A stretch of 29,699 bases of DNA. It comes from a virus. The notes beneath the pieces were generated by a model. The model did no database searches and was not told where the DNA came from. It saw only the letters and a program-made list of their open reading frames with translations. The translations under genes and the position numbers were made by a program. Every line of letters begins with the position of its first letter. The first letter of the stretch is position 1. Location: positions 1-29,699 of the IMG/VR virus record IMGVR_UViG_3300021185_004118. One strand, 5' to 3'. Shown here piece after piece: positions 1 to 6,571 of the stretch.

Positions 1-5
1 CTCCT
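1..5 (-). promoter_or_regulatory. Ribosome binding site of the next gene outside the window
   Basis: Read on the minus strand, the last five bases are AGGAG, a strong Shine-Dalgarno core. They follow the gp18 stop by about 45 bases of AT-rich DNA. The start codon must lie just beyond base 1. In T4-like phages the gene after the sheath gene 18 is tail tube gene 19, so that is the expected product, but it is not visible here. Confidence 0.6.
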
Positions 6-50
6 AATTATATTCTACTATAAATATAGTTCTTTTTTATTTTTAATTAA

Positions 51-2396
51 TTATGCCGAGAATGATGCCCCTGTCGGTAAGATGTTGAAGTCTAACACGA
101 TGAATTCAGCAGTTTTTGTTGGTTGTAGGAAAATCTGTCCAGCCAATATGTTTCTGTCAATTACATCAGGTGTGTTATTACTCTCATCCATCACCACTCT
201 AAATGCATACAATCCTTGTCTTTGTTGTATTCCTTCTAAATAAGGATTCACAGTATTTAAGAACTTACCTCTTGTTTGAGATGTATTTTGTTCAAATACT
301 AAGTATCTTGAAGTTGAAGCAATATATTTCTTAACTCTAATCATCAATCTTCTTACATTGATTCTATCAAGTGCAGATGCTTTATCTTGTAAAGTTTTCT
401 GTCCAAATGCAACAATACCTTCTCCAGGGAACTGAGCGATTGGATTAATCTTTCCTTCATATAAAGTATCTCTTTCAGAATGTGTTAATCTGTTTAATAC
501 AGATACCGCACCTACGATACCACCTCTATTTAAACCAGCTGGTGCAAACCACTCAGCAGCAACCGCATCGTTTGAAGCGTAAATTCCTGGCATCAATACT
601 GATGGTGGAATTGTTGTTAGTTTATTTGTTCTTGAATCTATTGTTTTAACCCATGGGTAGTAAGTACCTACATAGTTAGAATCAACCGATTCACCTTGTG
701 AAATTGCATCTGCGATAGTATCTCCACCATCTGTTACATCACCAATGAAGAATGCATCTTCTCTAGCTTCTACCATATCAGTTACTTTATCAAATACATA
801 AGAGTGTAATCTTCTTACAACACCAGGTACAGATACCAAGTTGATATCAAAATCATCTGGATTAGATACTGCGTTGATTGCTTTTACATATGCAACTGAA
901 CCTTTAGCGGTTGAAGTAGATAAATCAAATCCTTGTGAGTTTCCAGCACCCCAATCAGAATCACCATATTTAGCTGATTTGATTGTTGGTGATACTCCAT
1001 CGAATCCACCTTGGAAACCTACTATAAATTGTCTTTTATTAACATCAGTTGAATTAGAACCAGTAAGTTCATATCCAAATGCTTTAGTTCCACCTTGTAT
1101 AGTTACAGTACCATCAAATGCAAATACTGTGTTTCCACCTTGTGTTGCTGATGTTGGTATTGGTGATAAGTAATTGTTGTTATCTATTTTTATAACAGCT
1201 GTATCTAAATCTATACCACTATATTGTACTGATTTAGAAGATGTGTTTTCATCTGAACCAGTTGAGAAGATAGCTGATGGTACAATAGATTCACCATATC
1301 CATGAGAACCAATATCTCCAACAAAAATTGGGTTATAATATTTTTCATGTCCGAATGGTCCAGCAATGATTGGGAATGAACCTTCATCAGAACATTCTAC
1401 TCTAATAAACTTAGAATTGTTTTGGTAATCACCATTCATTGTTTGTTTACCATTTGCATCAATAGTAATATTCATATCACCAATTCTTTTCTTAATGTAG
1501 TTTGGTGATGCAGGGTCTAAATTAACATTATTAAATGTTTCTAATACACTTGGTCTCTTATTAGTATCAGAGAATCCTCTTACACCAATTGAGAAAGTAG
1601 AATAATCAGTTGCATTTGATGAACCAGCCGCTTTAACATTGAATATTATAATTTTGTATTCTTTATTATAATTAGAACCATCACCGATAGTGTGGAATCT
1701 AAATAAATCATGTCTTTCACCAGAAATCAATTGAGATTTTATATATGGTGTTGATGAATGTAGAATATCTTGTGTAAATGCTTGGTCACCTAAAGTAATT
1801 AACTCAGTTGAACCACTAGCAATATCTAAATTGTTTTCTGTTGCAGAATTTTCAAAGTAGTTGTATGCATATACTGTTTTTGAACCTCTTGGGTTACTTC
1901 CAAATACATCTCCTATATCATTTCCATTTGCTGGATTAGTTGATGCGGATATTGCACTTGAACCACTTATTGTGATATTAAATTCCGTACCAACACTTCC
2001 TGTATCAGCAATTGTTAATGTTGAACCTGCATTTGATGTTCCATCTCCATTATGAGTTTGGAATATTGTTGATATTAAGTTAACCGATGAACCACTACTT
2101 ATTACAGCTTGAGGTCCTAGTTCTGTATATCCACCCTGATTACCTACACGAACAATAGTTACTGTTCCTGCATCTCTCAGGTAGTTTTGTACGGTATATC
2201 CTGTATAGTATTCTCCATTAGGTGTACCGAATATTTCTTCGAATTCTGATTGTGTATTAACAACGGTTGGTACAAAAGCAGGTCCTTTATGGAAAGGTCC
2301 AATTATTGCTGCTCCAATTTGTCCAACTCCTTGTGATATGAAAGAAAGGTCATTTTCTCTCGTAAATACACCAGGTGATACAATTTTTTCTGCCAT
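51..2396 (-). CDS. gp18: Contractile tail sheath protein, T4 gp18 family
   Basis: This is the sheath subunit that polymerises around the tail tube and contracts to drive injection. Residues 1-90 follow the T4 gp18 pattern: an early SPGV segment, then GPFHKGPAFVPTVV followed by an EFEEIFGTP motif. The last 130 residues match it more closely, with SRYLVFEQN, an NPYLEGIQQRQGLYAFRVV block, an NNTPDVIDRN motif and the ending FIVLDFNILPTGASF. At 781 residues it is longer than T4 gp18 (659 residues). The extra length lies in the middle, rich in Gly, Ser and Asn, where sheath proteins carry variable surface domains. The start is supported by AAGGAG eight bases upstream. It is the last complete gene of the cluster. 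The family call is secure; the extent of the surface insertions is inferred. Confidence 0.95.
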   Translation of the reverse strand: MAEKIVSPGVFTRENDLSFISQGVGQIGAAIIGPFHKGPAFVPTVVNTQSEFEEIFGTPNGEYYTGYTVQNYLRDAGTVTIVRVGNQGGYTELGPQAVISSGSSVNLISTIFQTHNGDGTSNAGSTLTIADTGSVGTEFNITISGSSAISASTNPANGNDIGDVFGSNPRGSKTVYAYNYFENSATENNLDIASGSTELITLGDQAFTQDILHSSTPYIKSQLISGERHDLFRFHTIGDGSNYNKEYKIIIFNVKAAGSSNATDYSTFSIGVRGFSDTNKRPSVLETFNNVNLDPASPNYIKKRIGDMNITIDANGKQTMNGDYQNNSKFIRVECSDEGSFPIIAGPFGHEKYYNPIFVGDIGSHGYGESIVPSAIFSTGSDENTSSKSVQYSGIDLDTAVIKIDNNNYLSPIPTSATQGGNTVFAFDGTVTIQGGTKAFGYELTGSNSTDVNKRQFIVGFQGGFDGVSPTIKSAKYGDSDWGAGNSQGFDLSTSTAKGSVAYVKAINAVSNPDDFDINLVSVPGVVRRLHSYVFDKVTDMVEAREDAFFIGDVTDGGDTIADAISQGESVDSNYVGTYYPWVKTIDSRTNKLTTIPPSVLMPGIYASNDAVAAEWFAPAGLNRGGIVGAVSVLNRLTHSERDTLYEGKINPIAQFPGEGIVAFGQKTLQDKASALDRINVRRLMIRVKKYIASTSRYLVFEQNTSQTRGKFLNTVNPYLEGIQQRQGLYAFRVVMDESNNTPDVIDRNILAGQIFLQPTKTAEFIVLDFNILPTGASFSA

Positions 2397-2466
2397 TTTT
2401 ATTACTCCTTGTTATGTTTTTGTATAATAATACTCTTATATAAGTATAAATAACTTTTTCTAAAGG
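2397..2466 (-). promoter_or_regulatory. Gap upstream of gp18 with RBS and dyad
   Basis: This 70-base AT-rich gap holds AAGGAG at 2405-2410, eight bases before the gp18 start, so that start is well supported. It also holds the perfect dyad CTTATATAAG at 2435-2444 and the octamer TATAAATA on the plus strand (TATTTATA in the direction of transcription) at 2445-2452. The same two element types recur in other gaps of the window. A late promoter for the abundantly needed sheath protein is plausible, but none is proven. Confidence 0.45.
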
Positions 2467-2766
2467 TTAGTTTTTAACTTCTTTAGATTTAGTTTCTTCT
2501 TTTTCTATTGGTGTAAACTCATTAGTATTTGGGTCATAGTTTCCATCTCCATACTTTTCATTTAAACCAGCAAATATTTGCTTTTCTTTTTCTACTAGTT
2601 CTTGATGTTGATTAAGTAAATCACTTTCTACTTTTTCAACTTCATCAATTCTTCTTTTCTTTTCAACCGAAAGTTGGCCTAATCTTGTAAAAATTGATGC
2701 AACTTCTTGTTTTAAGTTATCTATTTCAATAACTTCATCTTTTGTAAACTTTATTTTTTTTGCCAT
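2467..2766 (-). CDS. Small coiled-coil protein of unknown function next to the sheath gene
   Basis: This 99-residue, charged, soluble protein has no signal peptide or membrane segment. Residues 12-72 form a continuous Lys/Glu-rich heptad pattern (LKQEVASIFTRLGQLSVEKK and onward), which predicts a long coiled coil. It is followed by a compact KYGDGNYDPNTNEFTPI segment (71-87) and a Lys/Glu-rich tail. My recollection is that small proteins with a coiled coil followed by a YGDG-type turn are common beside structural genes of marine myophages, but I know of no assigned function. It lies between the Hint/FN3 gene and gp18, with gaps of about 70 bases on each side. No Shine-Dalgarno is evident upstream of its ATG. 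A role as a tail assembly factor or minor structural protein is a guess from context. Confidence 0.75.
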   Translation of the reverse strand: MAKKIKFTKDEVIEIDNLKQEVASIFTRLGQLSVEKKRRIDEVEKVESDLLNQHQELVEKEKQIFAGLNEKYGDGNYDPNTNEFTPIEKEETKSKEVKN

Positions 2767-2838
2767 TTTGATATATTTAATTTAATAATCTTTAGTGTAT
2801 ATATAAATATACATTTTTTTTCAAAACAATATTAATTA
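2767..2838 (-). promoter_or_regulatory. AT-rich gap with TATAAATA octamer and imperfect dyad
   Basis: This 72-base gap between the Hint/FN3 gene and the small coiled-coil gene contains TATAAATA (plus strand) at 2802-2809. The octamer sits inside an imperfect inverted repeat, GTATAT-ATAA-ATATAC, at 2797-2812. There is no terminator-like GC stem and no Shine-Dalgarno for the downstream gene. The octamer lies about 36 bases upstream of that gene's start, similar to its placement in other gaps. Confidence 0.3.
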
Positions 2839-4146
2839 TTATAATGTTACACTAATAGATGAATTACTTCCACCAATAGTTGTCCAACCTGACCTTAATC
2901 CAGATTGTATATTTCTAACTCTTGCATAATATGTTCCAGCTGTAACTGCTCCACCTGCAAGTTGTATGTTTGATGCATTCCAATTTGTTTCATTTATAAC
3001 AGGTGATGAAAAATCAGAATTATTATCTACTTGTACATCATATCCTGTAATACCACCAGAATCAGTATCAGGTGTTCCACCACTCCATGATAAGTTTGGA
3101 TGTGAGTATGATACACTTGTTGGTGCAGTTGGCCCATCAAAATCTGTATGTGAATTAGTTCCTTTGTTGTGAGTTATATATCCATTAGCTATATAGGTAT
3201 CTGTATTTGATACATCTAATGATACAATCTCTACATCTTCTTCAATAATTTCAATTGATGAAATAGAAACTTGTTCTACTTCACTACCATTACCTTTTAT
3301 TAAAATATCTCCTTCACTTAATAAGTGAGCTCTTTTAAATCTATAATCACTTCCATCTAATACTAAGAATGGATGTTCTGATGTACATTTTACATCTCCA
3401 TTATTTATATCATAATATTTACTTGCAAATGAGAAAACTACATTTTCAACTTCAACTTCTCTTTCAAATTGTCCAAGTTCACTTGTATTCCAATTCATAT
3501 ATTCAGCATCACCGAAATTACTTAACTCATTTAATGAATATCCTTGTAATTTCATTCCTTCTTCAGCTTCACCTATTTCTATTGATGTTCCATCTGCCAA
3601 TTTAATTGGTGTATCTGATGTTAAACATAATCCTGTTGTGTTACCATCGTAAGTATCTATTGAATAAACTGTTTTATCTTTATTTACACCATATCCATCA
3701 CTACTACCTATATGGTCATTATAACCATCAGCAAAATTACCTCTAATAGTATGTGTTACTGCTCCATCTAAAATTCCATCTGAGTTATCCATTGCAGATA
3801 CATCAAATGTTGCAGATAATCCACTATTAGTATTTATTGCTATTTTACTTCCAGCTGGTACTGACCAAGTTACATTTCCACTATAAGAACCATTTTTTGA
3901 TGCAAAGTTTGAACCTGCACCTGTTGTTCCTATTGTATATGTTTCTGTTGTTGATTCGATAGCATATGTAAATCCACTCATTGAATCAATGGAATCTACG
4001 GCGAATGTAGATAATCCTACATTATCACCTGATGATGGTGAGCCTCCTTTAATAGTACCTAGTGATACGTTTGCATCTTGTGTTACTCCATTAGCACCTG
4101 CTAAATCGTTTAATGAAAGGGTATCTCCTGAGCTTAGTGTTGGCAT
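2839..4146 (-). CDS. Virion-type protein with internal Hint (intein-like) domain and C-terminal FN3-like domain
   Basis: The 435-residue protein has three parts. Residues 1-173 are Ser/Gly/Thr-rich and start with SSGDTLSLNDLAGANG, resembling N-termini of phage minor structural proteins. Residues 174-327 form a Hint domain. It opens with Cys174 in the block-A motif CLTSDTPIKLADG and contains the block-B motif CTSEHPFLV. It ends with DTYIANGYITHN, whose His-Asn pair is the last two residues (326-327). Residues 328-435 are an FN3-like beta domain containing LSWSGG, a GYDVQVDN strand and a YYARVRN strand. Residue 328 is Lys, not Cys, Ser or Thr, so this is not a canonical intein. It fits bacterial intein-like (BIL) domains, some of which cleave or splice. 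No homing endonuclease fits into 154 residues. The start is supported by AGGAG at 4156-4160, overlapping the stop of the glycosyltransferase gene. It is probably a tail or baseplate accessory protein; the Hint call is strong. Confidence 0.85.
   Translation of the reverse strand: MPTLSSGDTLSLNDLAGANGVTQDANVSLGTIKGGSPSSGDNVGLSTFAVDSIDSMSGFTYAIESTTETYTIGTTGAGSNFASKNGSYSGNVTWSVPAGSKIAINTNSGLSATFDVSAMDNSDGILDGAVTHTIRGNFADGYNDHIGSSDGYGVNKDKTVYSIDTYDGNTTGLCLTSDTPIKLADGTSIEIGEAEEGMKLQGYSLNELSNFGDAEYMNWNTSELGQFEREVEVENVVFSFASKYYDINNGDVKCTSEHPFLVLDGSDYRFKRAHLLSEGDILIKGNGSEVEQVSISSIEIIEEDVEIVSLDVSNTDTYIANGYITHNKGTNSHTDFDGPTAPTSVSYSHPNLSWSGGTPDTDSGGITGYDVQVDNNSDFSSPVINETNWNASNIQLAGGAVTAGTYYARVRNIQSGLRSGWTTIGGSNSSISVTL
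3166..3627 (-). other. Hint/intein-like domain coding segment
   Basis: This segment encodes residues 174-327 of the FN3-like protein. The nucleophile candidate is Cys174 (codon 3625-3627). The block-B TSEH motif supplies the Thr and His that assist the N-terminal acyl shift in Hint proteins. The terminal His326-Asn327 pair (codons 3166-3171) would drive Asn cyclisation. The residue after Asn is Lys, so a standard trans-esterification to a +1 nucleophile is not available. N-terminal cleavage, C-terminal cleavage, or the alternative splicing described for A-type BIL domains are the possible outcomes. Confidence 0.85.
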
Positions 4147-4158
4147 AATTGTTTTCTC

Positions 4159-5154
4159 CTATATATTATAAATATCAAGTAATCTATTTACCCATAAATC
4201 TTTATCAGAAAAGTTTTTTTTCATATATTCTTTTATATGAGTAAACCATTTTATTTTTTCATCATATGAGGTAGTTACTAACTTAGTATAAATATGTTTA
4301 AATTCTTTTTTAGATGATGCACGATATGGATATTCTAAATCTTTACACCATGATGTATGTAATATTGGTAATTTACCATAATCAACCGCTTCAAATATAG
4401 AATATCCAAAAGGTTCACTAGTAAAGCAAGAATGAGAGATTCCCCAATCCATATTATAAAATGTATTTTTAAATTTAGAATTATAATGATATATTTTAGA
4501 TTTAGAGGTATCTAATTTAGTTCCTTGTTTCCAAACTATATTAAATTCTGTTGTGTTTGTAAATATATAAGATTTTAACCCATCTAAGTAATATGGATTC
4601 TTTCTTCCTTCACATCTTGCAGCGAAACCAAGTGTATTCGAATCATTTAATGGTAAATTTTGTTTAAACTCGTAAAAATTTGGTATATTTGTATTTTTAA
4701 ACAATATTTCATATAATCCAACCCATATTGAATTTTCTGACCAATCATTTACCTGTTTTTCCCAACTTGAATCCAAATAAGGATGCCAACTTAACATAAC
4801 ATCACTTCCCATTTGAGATTTTAATATATGGTCTACTGAATTATGTAAAACATTTGAATGTATTTTATCACTATTATCTATTATCGGTTTTGTTGGTGTA
4901 TAATGACCATGTAATATATTGATTCTTCGTGCTCCTTTACATAATTCTTCAAACTTTTCTATATTATCTCCATGCCAATGAGCTTCTATTGGAAAATCAT
5001 AATCTCCATATTCTTTTGGTTTTGTTCTATGAATTAAAAGAATTGGTTTTACATCTAACTTAGGTGCAACTAATTCCATCCATAGATTTACCCAAGTATC
5101 AGTACCAGCGTTTACCCAAGGGCCACCACCAGTTGTATAATACACATCATACAT
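4159..5154 (-). CDS. GT-B fold glycosyltransferase, probably GT4-like
   Basis: This 331-residue soluble protein probably transfers a sugar from an activated donor by a retaining mechanism. The C-terminal half carries the E-X7-E signature (Glu247 and Glu255 in EPFGYSIFEA) followed by GKLPILHTSW, the donor-binding region of GT4-type enzymes. A preceding GFAARCEGRKNPYYLDG segment (about 175-191) contains the Arg and Lys expected near the donor phosphates. The N-terminus (VYYTTGGGPWVNAGTDTW) resembles a Gly-rich acceptor-side loop. The start lies 3 bases after the stop of the upstream fibre gene and has no visible Shine-Dalgarno, suggesting translational coupling. Its stop overlaps the RBS of the Hint/FN3 gene. 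The position inside the fibre cluster suggests glycosylation of virion fibres or of host surface glycan. Donor and acceptor cannot be told from sequence. Confidence 0.8.
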   Translation of the reverse strand: MYDVYYTTGGGPWVNAGTDTWVNLWMELVAPKLDVKPILLIHRTKPKEYGDYDFPIEAHWHGDNIEKFEELCKGARRINILHGHYTPTKPIIDNSDKIHSNVLHNSVDHILKSQMGSDVMLSWHPYLDSSWEKQVNDWSENSIWVGLYEILFKNTNIPNFYEFKQNLPLNDSNTLGFAARCEGRKNPYYLDGLKSYIFTNTTEFNIVWKQGTKLDTSKSKIYHYNSKFKNTFYNMDWGISHSCFTSEPFGYSIFEAVDYGKLPILHTSWCKDLEYPYRASSKKEFKHIYTKLVTTSYDEKIKWFTHIKEYMKKNFSDKDLWVNRLLDIYNI

Positions 5155-5157
5155 ATT

Positions 5158-6435
5158 TTATTTTTTTACGATTATAATTCCTGCAAAAGTTGTAGAAAAA
5201 TCAACAGTTACTTGATTTACTGAATTTGTTGTTATAGAATTAGGTAATTCTTGTTTTGAAGTTGCAGTATTCCATGCTTGAACAATTGGATATTGTTCAC
5301 CTAAGTTATGGTCTACATCATAAGAAGATGCTCCACTAACTGTTTCTTTGTGAGTTGTTAAATTTGTTATTTGTGCTGAACCACTAATGATTCCACTTGG
5401 AACACTTGTAAAATTACCATAATCTAAGTAATAAGTTCCATCTTCTCCATCTAATAAGTTTGCATCTGATGCAACACCTTGTACAACATGACCACCCTTT
5501 GCAACTACTATTCTACCACTTTCGGTCGATGCAAATGTTACAGTTACTTGATTAGTATTTGTTGTTACAATTGAATTTGGTATAAAATAACCATCATTTT
5601 CATCATATACAGTTACAATTACATTTTTAGTACCAAAGTTGTGAGTTACTACTTTAGAAGATACATTTGTAAACGTATCTGTTATTGTTGCAACTTGGTC
5701 TACTGATAATCCTGTTAAATCACTACCATCTCCTTGGAAAGAACCACTAAATGAACCACTTACGGTCATTCCATCTAAATTACTACCACTTATAACACTA
5801 TCTGCATCTAATTTAGTTTTTACTCTTGCATCTGTATAATAAAGGTTTGTATTTTCAGATAATTGTGAAGTATTGAATCCACTAAGTGATATCTGTGAAG
5901 AACCACTAACAGTTCCAGTTGGTAAGTTTGTTACTATATTAGAAACTGTAATTACTTCTGATTCAGAACCTAATTTTCCTGCTTTCCAATAATCATTTGA
6001 AGAATCCCATAATAAAGAACCACTTGTTGTTGATGCTCCTGTTGCATCTTTTATTAAGATACCTCCTGTTGTTTGAGAACCACCATAGTTAAGTTCTAAG
6101 GTATTATCTCCAATATTAACAGTAGTTGAATCAATTGTAGTTGTAGTTCCCTCTACTGAGAGATTTCCTACTATCGTTATGTTGTTTGAAAATGTTTTGT
6201 TACCTGCTATGGTTTCATTACCTGTGAGGTTAACATATCTTGAATCTAGTGAAGTTGTGTAAAAGTGGTAAGTATCTTCTGTGGCTATTTCTTTAATGGA
6301 AGGAGTTCCATTATCTTTTTCAAAGTAAATCTTTCCATCGTATGTGTTTATTGCCAATTCACCTAACTCAAGATTAGACGTTGTTGGTTTTCTACCCTCT
6401 ACCGATGTTCTTTTTAGCTTAATTAATTGTGCCAT
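5158..6435 (-). CDS. Tail fibre-type protein with two C-terminal HN(F/L)G modules
   Basis: The 425-residue protein starts with a short segment (MAQLIKLKRTSVEGRKPTTS, then LELGELAINTYDGKIYF) resembling the N-terminal fold of phage fibre and tropism proteins. The middle has a GNLSVEGTTTTIDSTTVNIG module shared with the 947-residue protein and an NLYYTDARVKTKLD module shared with the 1494-residue protein. It also has SGSSQI-type repeats. The C-terminal half holds two copies of a roughly 60-residue beta module (about 252-316 and 364-425), each with a THNFG or DHNLG turn, PNSI, and a VTVTF or VTVDF strand. There is no S74 chaperone domain. The start is preceded by AAGG about 12 bases upstream and by TATAAATA at 6451-6458. 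A role in adsorption is inferred from family and context. Confidence 0.85.
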   Translation of the reverse strand: MAQLIKLKRTSVEGRKPTTSNLELGELAINTYDGKIYFEKDNGTPSIKEIATEDTYHFYTTSLDSRYVNLTGNETIAGNKTFSNNITIVGNLSVEGTTTTIDSTTVNIGDNTLELNYGGSQTTGGILIKDATGASTTSGSLLWDSSNDYWKAGKLGSESEVITVSNIVTNLPTGTVSGSSQISLSGFNTSQLSENTNLYYTDARVKTKLDADSVISGSNLDGMTVSGSFSGSFQGDGSDLTGLSVDQVATITDTFTNVSSKVVTHNFGTKNVIVTVYDENDGYFIPNSIVTTNTNQVTVTFASTESGRIVVAKGGHVVQGVASDANLLDGEDGTYYLDYGNFTSVPSGIISGSAQITNLTTHKETVSGASSYDVDHNLGEQYPIVQAWNTATSKQELPNSITTNSVNQVTVDFSTTFAGIIIVKK

Positions 6436-6450
6436 ATATATGACTTACCT

Positions 6451-6458
6451 TATTTATA
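6451..6458 (-). promoter_or_regulatory. Candidate T4-type late promoter
   Basis: The minus strand reads TATAAATA, identical to the T4 late promoter -10 consensus. It is followed directly by AAGG and the ATG of the 425-residue fibre gene 16 bases further on. It is the only gap octamer in this exact sense orientation. A transcript starting just after it would have a very short leader, which is also seen for some T4 late genes. Confidence 0.4.
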
Positions 6459-6486
6459 TAATTATATACCCCCTAAGAAATACATC

Positions 6487-6502
6487 ATCTTTATATAAAG
6501 AT
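6487..6502. repeat. 16-base perfect palindrome ATCTTTATATAAAGAT
   Basis: This is a perfect dyad in the 121-base gap between two fibre genes. It is centred on TATA like those at 2435-2444, 16336-16349 and 19380-19397. It could be an RNA hairpin, a processing site or a protein binding site. It has no GC-rich stem or T-run, so it is not a normal terminator. Confidence 0.4.
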
Positions 6503-6541
6503 ATATATGTATTTTTTAGATTATTAAAAATCGAACTATTA

Positions 6542-6571
6542 AGTAAATTCTCTTATTTAAGAAAGTTTACT
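6542..6571 (-). terminator. Weak hairpin spanning the stop codon of the 1501-residue fibre gene
   Basis: Two 14-base arms (AGTAAACTTTCTTA and AAGAGAATTTACT with the adjoining T, on the minus strand) pair at 13 positions including one G-U, with a loop of 2 to 4 bases. The TAA stop of the 1501-residue gene (6557-6559) lies within it. A T5 run follows about 12 bases after the stem, which is far for an intrinsic terminator. An attenuator or mRNA 3'-end stabiliser is equally possible. Confidence 0.3.

Noticed and set aside
19-2452. Plus-strand TATAAATA as ordinary T4 late promoters for rightward genes
   Set aside because: No rightward genes exist in the window, so a normal promoter role on the plus strand has nothing to transcribe. 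The motif is kept as a finding only.
3166-3627. Canonical splicing intein
   Set aside because: The +1 residue is Lys, not Cys, Ser or Thr, so standard splicing chemistry is unavailable. I call it a Hint/BIL-like domain instead.
4159-5154. DNA-modifying (base) glucosyltransferase like T4 alpha- or beta-GT
   Set aside because: The location among late structural genes and the general GT4-like motifs do not favour a DNA-modifying role, and I see no specific match. It cannot be fully excluded.
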